This document shows, piece by piece, positions 8,175 through 14,752 of a DNA stretch of 50,933 nucleotides. This DNA is from Planctomycetota bacterium (lineage in GTDB: Bacteria > Planctomycetota > UBA8742 > UBA2392): NCBI GenBank assembly GCA_019186845.1, contig JABARW010000055.1, positions 1 through 50,933 of the forward strand, written 5' to 3'. Below the pieces are notes generated by a model. That model had not been told where the DNA came from. It saw nothing but the letters and a program-made list of their open reading frames with translations, and made no database searches. Within the stretch, counting starts at the first letter, position 1. Every line of letters starts with the position of its first letter. A program made the position numbers and the translations under genes.

Positions 8175-9305
8175 ATGACCGACGAAGAGCGCGAACAGGC
8201 ACGGCAGCACCTCCGGCAGGCCGAGGAGCTGCGAGAGCGCATGGCAGCCGAGTTGCGGGCCGAGCAGGAGCGCGCGGCTCGGGAATCATCGGACCCCGGC
8301 GAAGGGGAGGAAGCGGACTCGGGCGACAGCGGGCCAAGTCACGACCGATCGACGGATACCCGCATCCTGTCACCCGAAGCCAAGCTCACGCACCTGCCGG
8401 TGATCTGGGCCCTGTTGACGATCCTCCTCTGCATGTCGCTTTCCTACCTGGTGAACCAGGTGGATGGCGAGCGTATGCGCCAGGCCCTCCACTTTGCACA
8501 GGAGAAAGGTGAACTCTCCCAGGAAGACACAGATCTGGCCGAGAAAGGCATCAGCACGTTTGAGCAGCGCGAGCGATACCAGAAGAAGTTGCGCGAGCTG
8601 CGGGCCAAGCGTCGCGAACTGGCTGACCGCACCCGCCATCTGCTGGAGGGCAGCGAGCACCACGACGACGAGGAGCAGACCCGCCTCGACAAACTCGCTG
8701 ACATGCCCCTGACACTTGAAGCCTTCCGTGACTGGCTTCAGCAGAAGGCCGGCCCCGACTGGGAGCGCTGGCGCAACTCGGCAACGGCCGTGGCCCTGGT
8801 CATTGGCGGACTCGGTCTGGTCGTGGCGGCTTTCATGGTTCGCATTGCAGGGGCGTTGGCCCTGGGTTTGGTCGGGGCCGTCAGCGGCTTCGTGATTGGG
8901 CTCGATGTCATGTTCGTCGCGGGCCTGGGGCTTATCGGAGCAGTCATCGGCATGATCCTCGCTCCTCGCCTGCTGCTGGCCAGCATCTACTCCAACGCCA
9001 TGCTCGCAGGCATCGTCGTGGGCGGCCTGGCGGCGGGCGGCGCCACGTACCTCGGCACTCAAAGCGACGGACTGGGCCTGGCAGGGCTGGGCCTGGGTGC
9101 CATGTTTGGCGCCATGGTGGCCTTGAAGTTCGCCCGCCAGTTCTACCTCTGCTCGGTCCTGGCCAACACGGCGGGACTGGCCTCATTCATTCTGCTGCTG
9201 GTTTGGGGCGAGGCCTTTCCCTTCTTTTCCCAGGTGACCTTCGGCGGACTGATGCTGACCGACGGCCTCCTGACCCGCCTCTACCACAAGATTCGCTACA
9301 GCTGA
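8175..9305 (+). CDS. Polytopic membrane protein with a charged coiled-coil N-terminus
   Basis: I do not recognise this 376-residue protein. Residues 1-65 are highly charged (Glu, Arg, Asp) and probably cytoplasmic. A first membrane segment (around 73-92) is followed by a helical, charged region of about 100 residues (KKLRELRAKRRELADRTRHL) with coiled-coil character. From about residue 200 a cluster of six or seven Gly/Ala/Val-rich membrane segments runs to near the end, with a short basic tail. The glycine-rich segments (GLGLVVAAF, GLAGLGLGAMFGAMVAL) suggest tight helix packing, as in channels, but no known motif is present. It lies 27 bases after prkA and one base before the TPR gene, so it is probably co-expressed with them. 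Confidence 0.75.
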   Translation: MTDEEREQARQHLRQAEELRERMAAELRAEQERAARESSDPGEGEEADSGDSGPSHDRSTDTRILSPEAKLTHLPVIWALLTILLCMSLSYLVNQVDGERMRQALHFAQEKGELSQEDTDLAEKGISTFEQRERYQKKLRELRAKRRELADRTRHLLEGSEHHDDEEQTRLDKLADMPLTLEAFRDWLQQKAGPDWERWRNSATAVALVIGGLGLVVAAFMVRIAGALALGLVGAVSGFVIGLDVMFVAGLGLIGAVIGMILAPRLLLASIYSNAMLAGIVVGGLAAGGATYLGTQSDGLGLAGLGLGAMFGAMVALKFARQFYLCSVLANTAGLASFILLLVWGEAFPFFSQVTFGGLMLTDGLLTRLYHKIRYS

Positions 9306-9306
9306 A

Positions 9307-10362
9307 ATGGACACCGACGACCTCCTCCAAAGCGCCCTTGAGAAGCACCGCGCCGGTGACAACGAGGGCGCGTTGCGCCTCTACAAGCAGATTCTCGCCC
9401 AGGATCCGGAGCACTTCAACGCGCGCCTTAATCTTGCGTCCCTGGCGCTTGATGCGGGGCGGCTGCCCGAAGCTGCTTCGCTGCTTGAAAGTCTGACGGC
9501 CCAGGATCCGGACTCGGGTGTGGCCCAGCTTCTCGCCGCCCGCGTCGCCTTTCTGCAGGGCCGGCACGAGCAGGGCTATGCCTTCATTCAGCGTGCCCAC
9601 GAACTCCTGCCGGAAGATGACAGCGTGTCGGCAGAGTATGTGGCGGCCATGAGGCGGCGCGCTTTCACGTTCAATGCCGAGGAATACAAAGTGCTGCGCG
9701 AAGTGGCGCAGATGGGCCAGTTGAAGGAGTCCCGCTGGCAGCGCCTCGCTCAGCTCACCTTCGCGCGGATGATCAGCCCTGAATTGATCAGCCTTATCAC
9801 CCAGGAAGGCCTGGGGCAGGACAGCGCAGACGCAGTGACGCGCTGGCAGCAGTCCCTGCCCGTCGAACGACGCAACGCGCTTTCCCTGATGGCCCGTGAT
9901 CTCGACGAATACACCCGCCGCATGCACGAGCAGGACCGCTACCGGCCCGCGCGCTGCAACGCGCAACTGCGCCAGCCTGAGGGCACGCCGCAGCGCGAGC
10001 CCGTCTCCTGTGAGGAATTCACCGACGTCGACTCCCTGACCGGGGCGACCCTGGAACTCGTCAAACTCCACGACGTTGAGTTTGTACCCTTTGCCGACAT
10101 TCGCACGGTTGAGTTCGGCGAGCCGGGCGCGGCACTGCCTGCGCTGGTGACCCTTGCGGGCGGACGCACGACGTCGGGGCTGGTGCCCCTGTTTTATCTC
10201 CTGACAGACTTCGCTCAGTCCCCCCGAGTGCGATCGGGAAAGACGTCGCTCTTCCGGGCTATTGTACCTGGGGTCGTGGCCGGCGTCGGCCTGCGCAGCT
10301 TCAACAGCAGCAGGGGCCTGCTGCCGCTGTCAAACATCGAACGCCTGGACTTCATCGGGTGA
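9307..10362 (+). CDS. TPR protein with ImpE/TagJ-like C-terminal domain
   Basis: The first 100 residues of this 351-residue protein form tetratricopeptide repeats (AGDNEGALRLYKQILAQDPE, then NARLNLASLALDAGRLPEAA). The C-terminal part, from about residue 235, has the ImpE/TagJ pattern: SLTGATLELVKLHDVEFVPF, ADIRTVEFGEP, then a beta-rich stretch ending LLPLSNIERLDF. ImpE/TagJ is a type VI secretion accessory protein that binds the sheath, but no type VI gene is in the window, so the domain probably serves another role here. The ATG lies one base after the upstream TGA, and the PII-like gene starts three bases after this stop, which points to tight translational coupling. Confidence 0.8.
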   Translation: MDTDDLLQSALEKHRAGDNEGALRLYKQILAQDPEHFNARLNLASLALDAGRLPEAASLLESLTAQDPDSGVAQLLAARVAFLQGRHEQGYAFIQRAHELLPEDDSVSAEYVAAMRRRAFTFNAEEYKVLREVAQMGQLKESRWQRLAQLTFARMISPELISLITQEGLGQDSADAVTRWQQSLPVERRNALSLMARDLDEYTRRMHEQDRYRPARCNAQLRQPEGTPQREPVSCEEFTDVDSLTGATLELVKLHDVEFVPFADIRTVEFGEPGAALPALVTLAGGRTTSGLVPLFYLLTDFAQSPRVRSGKTSLFRAIVPGVVAGVGLRSFNSSRGLLPLSNIERLDFIG

Positions 10363-10365
10363 ACC

Positions 10366-10701
10366 ATGAAACTCGTGCAAGTTATCATCGCGCCGGAGAA
10401 GCTGGAGGCGGTCAAGGAAGCCCTGGCCGAGGCCGAGGTCTTCCGCTTCACCATCACAGAAGTGCAGGGCACAGGCCACCAGCGCGCCCAGGCCACCGTC
10501 GCGGACGAACCCGTGGACATCGAGATGTTCCGTAAAATCAAGCTCGAGATCGCCGTCAACGACAACTTCCTGCAGCCGACCATTGACGCCGTGATGAAAG
10601 CGGCGGGCGACGACGCGGTGGGAGTGGGCAAGGTCCTCGTGCTGAGGCTCGATGATGTCATCCGCATCCGCACCGGGGAGCACGGAAGCGACGCCATTTG
10701 A
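10366..10701 (+). CDS. PII-like signal protein with atypical T-loop
   Basis: The 111-residue product has the PII frame: MKLVQVIIAPEKLEAVKEAL at the start, TITEVQGTGHQ before the T-loop, and VLRLDDVIRIRTGEHGSDAI at the end, matching the GlnB/GlnK C-terminal signature. PII proteins bind ATP, ADP and 2-oxoglutarate and control nitrogen metabolism by docking the T-loop to targets. Here the T-loop (about 37-56) has no tyrosine; position 51, uridylylated in E. coli, is Asp. The B-loop GDGK motif is altered to GVGK. Uridylylation at Tyr51 is therefore impossible. It is the last gene of the plus-strand run and lies far from any glnA or amtB. Confidence 0.85.
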   Translation: MKLVQVIIAPEKLEAVKEALAEAEVFRFTITEVQGTGHQRAQATVADEPVDIEMFRKIKLEIAVNDNFLQPTIDAVMKAAGDDAVGVGKVLVLRLDDVIRIRTGEHGSDAI

Positions 10702-10714
10702 TGTGCCCCTGCAA

Positions 10715-11131
10715 TCACGGGCGCGCCGGTGCACCGGACCTCTCTGCGCGGCCCCGCATTTTCAGCGCAAGCCAGGGAGTCAGCGCCAAGGCTGTCAACC
10801 CGAACAGCATGAAGCCCCCACGCCTTGGGTCATAATCCTGCCCGATACGCTCTGCCGGCAGTCCCAGCGCAAGCCCCAGCCCCACCTCAAACGCTGCCGT
10901 CAATAGAACCCACAGCAGCCCCACGGCCACAGCCTCGCGCGGCGATAGTCTCAGCCGCGTCACGAACAACCAGGTCAAGCCGAAGTTGATCAAGCAGGCA
11001 ATCGGAATGGCGACCTGCCGGGATGTTAGGTCTCCCAGGCGCGGCGCCACGAACAAGGCGCGCAGAATGCCGTGGGCAACTTCCACGACGATGATGAGTC
11101 CCCAGAGCATGAGGGAGCGCAGGTAAACCAT
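10715..11131 (-). CDS. Small integral membrane protein, four predicted helices
   Basis: This 138-residue protein has four hydrophobic segments, at about residues 5-24, 41-58, 66-88 and 105-122. Between the third and fourth it has the polar stretch ERIGQDYDPRRGGFMLFG. I recall similar uncharacterised membrane proteins with the order AEVxHGxLR, ARQI, FELGFG, DYxxxRGG in many bacteria, but no function is known. It converges on the PII-like gene with 13 bases between stops. Its start codon faces the leader of the sigma-factor gene, so the two share a 264-base intergenic region. Confidence 0.75.
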   Translation of the reverse strand: MVYLRSLMLWGLIIVVEVAHGILRALFVAPRLGDLTSRQVAIPIACLINFGLTWLFVTRLRLSPREAVAVGLLWVLLTAAFEVGLGLALGLPAERIGQDYDPRRGGFMLFGLTALALTPWLALKMRGRAERSGAPARP

Positions 11132-11185
11132 GGCCCGATGATGTAGGGGACCCTTGCGCAGGGCAATGGCGGCGCGGATTCAGCT

Positions 11186-11217
11186 TTTTTGCTTGTCTTT
11201 ATTGTTTTTATGTTACC
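11186..11217 (+). promoter_or_regulatory. AT-rich promoter-like segment upstream of the FliA/WhiG sigma gene
   Basis: Inside this GC-rich window the run at about 11185-11217 is almost pure A/T, with T tracts. TTGCTT at 11189-11194 could be a -35, followed after 17 bases by GTTACC; alternatively TATGTT at 11209-11214 is a -10. Either choice gives a leader of about 170 bases before the ATG at 11396, containing the dyad at 11348-11374. Exact boxes are uncertain; the base-composition change is clear. Confidence 0.3.
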
Positions 11218-11347
11218 ATGAGCGCCATGACGTGATTTCAGAAGCGACGCAAGAAGCGACATCGAGAGGAGGGGTGAGGCAAAGGCTGGCTCAGACCAAA
11301 GAACTCGAAAAAAAACTGATGGGCGGTTTGACGTACCGGGTTACATG

Positions 11348-11374
11348 TCGTAATTTACAAATCGTAAATTACGA
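11348..11374. promoter_or_regulatory. Perfect 11-bp AT-rich inverted repeat (candidate operator)
   Basis: TCGTAATTTAC at 11348-11358 and GTAAATTACGA at 11364-11374 are perfect reverse complements separated by five bases. The element ends 21 bases before the sigma-factor ATG and 10 bases before its GGAG ribosome-binding site at 11385-11388. A 27-bp AT-rich dyad in GC-rich DNA suits a dimeric repressor. In RNA it could form a hairpin next to the ribosome-binding site. Confidence 0.5.
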
Positions 11375-11395
11375 ACTACCTCCCGGAGTTACGCC

Positions 11396-12268
11396 ATGCC
11401 CACCCTTGCACCAGCCCCCACCCTTCCCCGGTCCAACTTCTCGCGCGCTTCGGCCCTTTTGCCAAAGGCCTATGTCGTGCCCACAAAACTCAGCCAACTG
11501 ACGGAAGCCGACGTCGAGAAGCTCTGGCGCGAGTACAAAGCCACGGGCGGAGACCGCCTGCGCAACTCCATCATCGAGTGCTATCTGCCCCTGGTCCGCG
11601 TCGTGGCCGAACGCATGCACACCAAACTCCCCAGCCACGTCGACCTCGACGAACTGATCCAGGCGGGCGTGTTTGGCCTCATGGATGCCATTGACGGCTT
11701 CGACCCCGATCGCGGCGTTAAGTTCGAAGCCTACTGCAAGCAGCGCATCTCCGGCGCCATCCTTGACGACCTGCGCGAACAGGATTTCGCTCCTCGCCTC
11801 GTGCGTACCCACAGCCATCAGCTTGAGCGCGCCTTCAAAGACCTAGAGACGGCTCTGGGACGCGTTCCCACAGAGCAGGAGATGGCCGACAAGCTGGGCA
11901 TTTCGCTCGACGAATACGATCGCTGGCTCCGTGAGATCAACAGCGCGAGCATTGTGAGCCTTGACCGTTCAGCCAATGAAGGCGACAGCGAAGGCAAGGA
12001 AGTCCGCCAGATCGACAGCATCGAAGACTTCAAGACTGCCTCTCCCATGAGCGCGCTCGAGAAGAAGGAGCTGATCGAGCTGGCCACCCGCGGCCTCTCA
12101 CGTAAAGAGAAGCTGGTCGTGGTGCTCTATTACCTCGAAGAGCTCACCATGAAGGAAATTGGCCTCGTGCTTGACTTGAGCGAGAGCCGGGTGTGCCAGA
12201 TTCACCACCGCATTGTGTTCCGGCTCAAACGCCAGCTCGAGAAGGTGCGAGAAGACCTGATGGGCTAA
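11396..12268 (+). CDS. fliA: RNA polymerase sigma factor, FliA/WhiG family
   Basis: The 290-residue protein has the FliA/WhiG layout. Region 2 is LVRVVAERMHTKLPSHVDLDELIQAGVFGLMDAIDGFDPDRG followed by EAYCKQRISGAILDDLREQD. Region 3 is VPTEQEMADKLGISLDEY, and region 4 is LSRKEKLVVVLYYLEELTMKEIGLVLDLSESRVCQIHHR. RGAILDxLR-like wording and the DEL-I/GLMDAI pattern separate it from primary sigma factors. Family members drive late flagellar genes or development. fliM lies in this window at 49.3 kb, so a motility role is possible but unproven. GGAG lies seven bases before the ATG, and a GC hairpin follows the stop. No anti-sigma FlgM is visible next to it. Confidence 0.88.
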   Translation: MPTLAPAPTLPRSNFSRASALLPKAYVVPTKLSQLTEADVEKLWREYKATGGDRLRNSIIECYLPLVRVVAERMHTKLPSHVDLDELIQAGVFGLMDAIDGFDPDRGVKFEAYCKQRISGAILDDLREQDFAPRLVRTHSHQLERAFKDLETALGRVPTEQEMADKLGISLDEYDRWLREINSASIVSLDRSANEGDSEGKEVRQIDSIEDFKTASPMSALEKKELIELATRGLSRKEKLVVVLYYLEELTMKEIGLVLDLSESRVCQIHHRIVFRLKRQLEKVREDLMG

Positions 12269-12284
12269 TCTGCTTGCCGAATGC

Positions 12285-12306
12285 GGGGCCGCCTTGCTGC
12301 GGCCCC
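12285..12306 (+). terminator. GC-rich hairpin after the sigma-factor gene
   Basis: GGGGCCGC at 12285-12292 and GCGGCCCC at 12299-12306 form a perfect 8-bp stem with a six-base loop, starting 17 bases after the TAA. Only a weak T-containing tail follows, so it may be an inefficient intrinsic terminator or a transcript-end stabiliser. Confidence 0.5.
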
Positions 12307-12381
12307 TGCTCTTGGAACGTTGACCCGGCCCCTCTGTGTGGATAAGCTTGAAGCTCCCCGCTTGCCCCCACTGGGCGTTTG

Positions 12382-12762
12382 ATGCGAATCATTCTGGCAT
12401 TGCTTTGCCTTTTCCTGGCGCTTTACGGCGTTGGTTGCGGCATGTCAGGACCGGGGATTGCCCGCGTGCAGGCTCCTCCGCCGGAGGGCCAGCGCTCACC
12501 CTCCAGCGTGCCCGGCATATACCCTGACAAGAGCTGGGTTAATCCCTATCCCGGCCAGGTCGACCTCAACAAGCCTCACATGAGCGTGGACATCTCGGAA
12601 CGCAAGCTTGGTGAGAGAGCGATGTCCAAAGATTTGACCGTCGACAGCGAAGGCCGCGAACTGACCGGGGCGGAAGCCCGCCAGGAAAAGCGCCGCCAGG
12701 CCCGCCAGGCCGAGCTCAAGCAGCGCATGGGCTTGGGCAGCAGCAAACCCGAAGGCAAGTAG
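12382..12762 (+). CDS. Small putative lipoprotein
   Basis: I do not recognise this 126-residue protein. It opens with a hydrophobic signal of about 18 residues (RIILALLCLFLALYGVG) ending at Cys19. The lipobox is weak, since Val stands where Ala, Ser or Thr is usual. The mature part is Pro/Ser-rich at first (RVQAPPPEGQRSPSSVPGIYP), then hydrophilic, ending in a basic helix with repeated RQAR. The start is ATG 12382; the TTG directly before it at 12379 is less likely. It stands between the sigma factor and the site-2 protease on the same strand, which may hint at an envelope-stress theme, but nothing shows a direct link. Confidence 0.65.
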   Translation: MRIILALLCLFLALYGVGCGMSGPGIARVQAPPPEGQRSPSSVPGIYPDKSWVNPYPGQVDLNKPHMSVDISERKLGERAMSKDLTVDSEGRELTGAEARQEKRRQARQAELKQRMGLGSSKPEGK

Positions 12763-12831
12763 TGTTCTCCGCCGCGATTCGTTCCCGGCACCCTGAAGCT
12801 TGATGCGCGGAACTTCGTATCATCGCCGGCG

Positions 12832-13908
12832 ATGACCGCACGGCCCACGATCTACCTCGGAACTTGGTTCGGCGTTCAGTTGCGCCTCGACTGGTACGTC
12901 GTAGTGCTCATTGGTCTGCTCTTCATCTTCAGTCTCGAGGACGCTGCGCGCTCGCGCATCGGCACCTGGGCCGCCGTCGCGCACCTGGTGCTTCTGTGTG
13001 TCCTGCTGTTCTGTATCTTTCTGCACGAGGTCGGCCACGCCACCATGGCGCGGCTGCGCGGACACCGGCCAACCATGATCATGCTTTCGTTCGTTGGCCT
13101 GACCTTCTTTGAGGCGCGCAACGCGCGGCCCATTGACGAAACGCTCATTGCCCTGGCCGGCCCGGCCATGAACTTCATCATCGGCGTGCTGCTGCTGCCC
13201 TTTGCCGTCCTGGTGCTGGCGGCACGCGGCCAGGATCCGCTTTTCAGTCAGGCGTCCATTGCCACCTGGAAGGGCTTCCTGGCGGCCCTTTCGCTGCTCA
13301 ACTTCATTGTGGCCCTTGGCAACCTGATGCCGCTGTGGCCCGCCGACGGCGCCCGCGCCGTGCGCGGCTTCTTTGCCAACCGGCGCGGCTTTGTGGAGGG
13401 AACGCTCCGGGCCGTGCGTGTCAGCCACGGACTGTGGCTCATTGCCGCGGGCATCTCCGTCGGCCTGTTGGCGCTGCGCAGCTGGATTCTGAAGCTGGCG
13501 GGCGCCGAGAACGATCCCGCAGCCAGCCCAGTTTCCATGTTCATGATTTATCAGCTCGCCGTCCTGTTTATGGCGGCCATGGGCATCTACTATGGCTGGG
13601 CCGAAGCGCGGCGCGTGCGCAGGCTGGGCGATGCCGCGCGCGAGGTGGTGGGGCCGCCGCCGGAGTTCATGCCGCGAGCTGCATTGCCGGAAAAGCCCGC
13701 GGTGGTGGACGCGGAGGTGGTCTCCGGAGGGCGTGAACAGACCCCGGCACGCGGGCCCTCCCTCGGCGAGAAAGTCCAGGCCGCCAAGACTGCGGCAACG
13801 GCACTCTGGGGAGTCGCCAAACTCACGGGCAAGGGTGCCGGCTGGTTTGCCAAACAGGGCATCAAGCTGGCAGGCGAGGCCATGAAGGACAAAGAGGACA
13901 AGAAATAG
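12832..13908 (+). CDS. Site-2 protease family membrane metallopeptidase (M50)
   Basis: Site-2 proteases cut substrates within the membrane. This 358-residue protein has the zinc motif HEVGH (His65, Glu66, His69) inside a hydrophobic helix, and a second motif NLMPLWPADGAR with Asp172, corresponding to N-x-x-P-x-x-P-x-DGGR. The second Gly of DGG is Ala here. About six membrane segments cover residues 20-255. A hydrophilic tail of about 100 residues follows: proline-rich, then a helix-prone stretch with repeated Ala, Lys and Gly. It has no PDZ domain. A TATCAT at 12818-12823 lies only eight bases before the ATG, so the mRNA could be leaderless. Confidence 0.85.
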   Translation: MTARPTIYLGTWFGVQLRLDWYVVVLIGLLFIFSLEDAARSRIGTWAAVAHLVLLCVLLFCIFLHEVGHATMARLRGHRPTMIMLSFVGLTFFEARNARPIDETLIALAGPAMNFIIGVLLLPFAVLVLAARGQDPLFSQASIATWKGFLAALSLLNFIVALGNLMPLWPADGARAVRGFFANRRGFVEGTLRAVRVSHGLWLIAAGISVGLLALRSWILKLAGAENDPAASPVSMFMIYQLAVLFMAAMGIYYGWAEARRVRRLGDAAREVVGPPPEFMPRAALPEKPAVVDAEVVSGGREQTPARGPSLGEKVQAAKTAATALWGVAKLTGKGAGWFAKQGIKLAGEAMKDKEDKK

Positions 13909-13953
13909 CGGCAGGCCGGGCGGTTCAGGAAGTGCTTCCATGACGAGGCATCG

Positions 13954-14181
13954 ATGGCATCCAAGTCACTCAGGTTTCTCTTTGACGGCGGCGCGGGTCT
14001 TGCGGTGGAGGCCATGGCGGCCCAGTCAGCCGAGGCCGCGCGGGACGCCTATGCCCGCTTTGTGAGCGGCAAAGGCGAGCACGTATTGACCTTGATCGTG
14101 CCCAGCGAGGGCGGGCAGGATGAGTTCATCGTCGACCTGCGCAAGGTCGTCGCTCTGCACATTGCCAGCGAAGGGCAATAA
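13954..14181 (+). CDS. Small hypothetical protein upstream of moaE
   Basis: This 75-residue protein is not recognised. GAGG at 13945-13948 stands five bases before the ATG, a good ribosome-binding site, and the stop lies three bases before the moaE start, so it is probably translated and co-expressed with moaE. The sequence is amphipathic: a short start, an alanine-rich helix (AVEAMAAQSAEAARDAYARF), then two predicted strands (HVLTLIVPS, DEFIVDLRKVVALHI). It has the place and size of MoaD, but does not end in Gly-Gly (it ends ASEGQ), so it cannot be the sulfur carrier in the usual way. Confidence 0.6.
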   Translation: MASKSLRFLFDGGAGLAVEAMAAQSAEAARDAYARFVSGKGEHVLTLIVPSEGGQDEFIVDLRKVVALHIASEGQ

Positions 14182-14184
14182 TCC

Positions 14185-14625
14185 ATGGTCGAAGCCCGAC
14201 TGACCGACCAGCCCCTTGATGTCAACGCCCTGCTGCGCGAGTTGCAGGCGCCCGACAACGGGGCCTACCTGGTATTCCTTGGCACCGTGCGCAACCACCA
14301 TCAGGGGCGCGCCGTAGAGTGCATCTTCTACGAGGCATATGCCCAGATGGCACTCAAGGAGCTTCAGCGTATCGCCCGGGAAGTCGCGGACCAGTTCAAC
14401 CTGGCGCAACTGCTGATCGTGCACCGCGTCGGCCTGCACAAGATCGGCGATGCGTCCCTGGCGGTGGTGGTCGGCAGCCACCATCGCCCCGCAGCCTATG
14501 ACGCCAGCCGCCTGGTGGTCGAACGCATCAAAAAGGACGTACCCATCTGGAAGCGCGAATTCTTCTCAGATGGAAGCGTGGACTGGGTGCTCGCCGACAA
14601 ACTCGTGCGTTCTGAGCGCGCCTGA
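14185..14625 (+). CDS. moaE: Molybdopterin synthase catalytic subunit MoaE
   Basis: MoaE, with the thiocarboxylated MoaD, inserts the two dithiolene sulfurs into precursor Z to give molybdopterin. The 146 residues show GAYLVFLGTVRNHHQGRAV, YEAYAQMALKEL, HRVGLHKIGDASLAVVVGSHHR and ERIKKDVPIWKREFF. Lys117 and Lys123 match the catalytic lysines (119 and 126 in E. coli), and both conserved His-Arg pairs are present. It starts three bases after the 75-residue gene; no moaD is adjacent. The gene ends at a convergent junction with the dehydrogenase, with strong inverted repeats between. Confidence 0.93.
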   Translation: MVEARLTDQPLDVNALLRELQAPDNGAYLVFLGTVRNHHQGRAVECIFYEAYAQMALKELQRIAREVADQFNLAQLLIVHRVGLHKIGDASLAVVVGSHHRPAAYDASRLVVERIKKDVPIWKREFFSDGSVDWVLADKLVRSERA

Positions 14626-14676
14626 ACGCCGGCCCGATCACCGCCCGGCATGACTCCCGCACCAAGGCCACTTCCC

Positions 14677-14752
14677 AGCAGGTCGTTGAAAGAGTGGCAT
14701 CCGGCCACTTATTCAACGCGGTCGGGCCAACGTGAATCTGGCCCGGCCTGCT
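14677..14752. terminator. Nested inverted repeats between convergent moaE and pruA
   Basis: Three stems can form at once. AGCAGG (14677-14682) pairs with CCTGCT (14747-14752). Inside it, one hairpin has CGTTGAA (14684-14690) pairing TTCAACG (14712-14718) and AGTGGC (14693-14698) pairing GCCACT (14704-14709). A second has CGGGCCA (14723-14729) pairing TGGCCCG (14739-14745). The layout reads as a three-way junction and lies exactly between two convergent stops. It probably ends transcription from both sides, though no clear T tract is present. Confidence 0.55.

Noticed and set aside
5820..8210. Minus-strand open frame of about 796 codons opposite prkA
   Set aside because: A GC-rich shadow of prkA; the sequence is low in motif content and no start signal is present.
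11154..11501. Plus-strand open frame (115 codons) reaching into the sigma-factor gene
   Set aside because: It runs through the promoter-like run and the dyad, overlaps the sigma factor by 106 bases in another frame and shows no homology-like pattern.
13954..14181. MoaD for the 75-residue gene before moaE
   Set aside because: Size and place fit, but the C-terminal Gly-Gly needed for thiocarboxylation is missing and the strand order differs.
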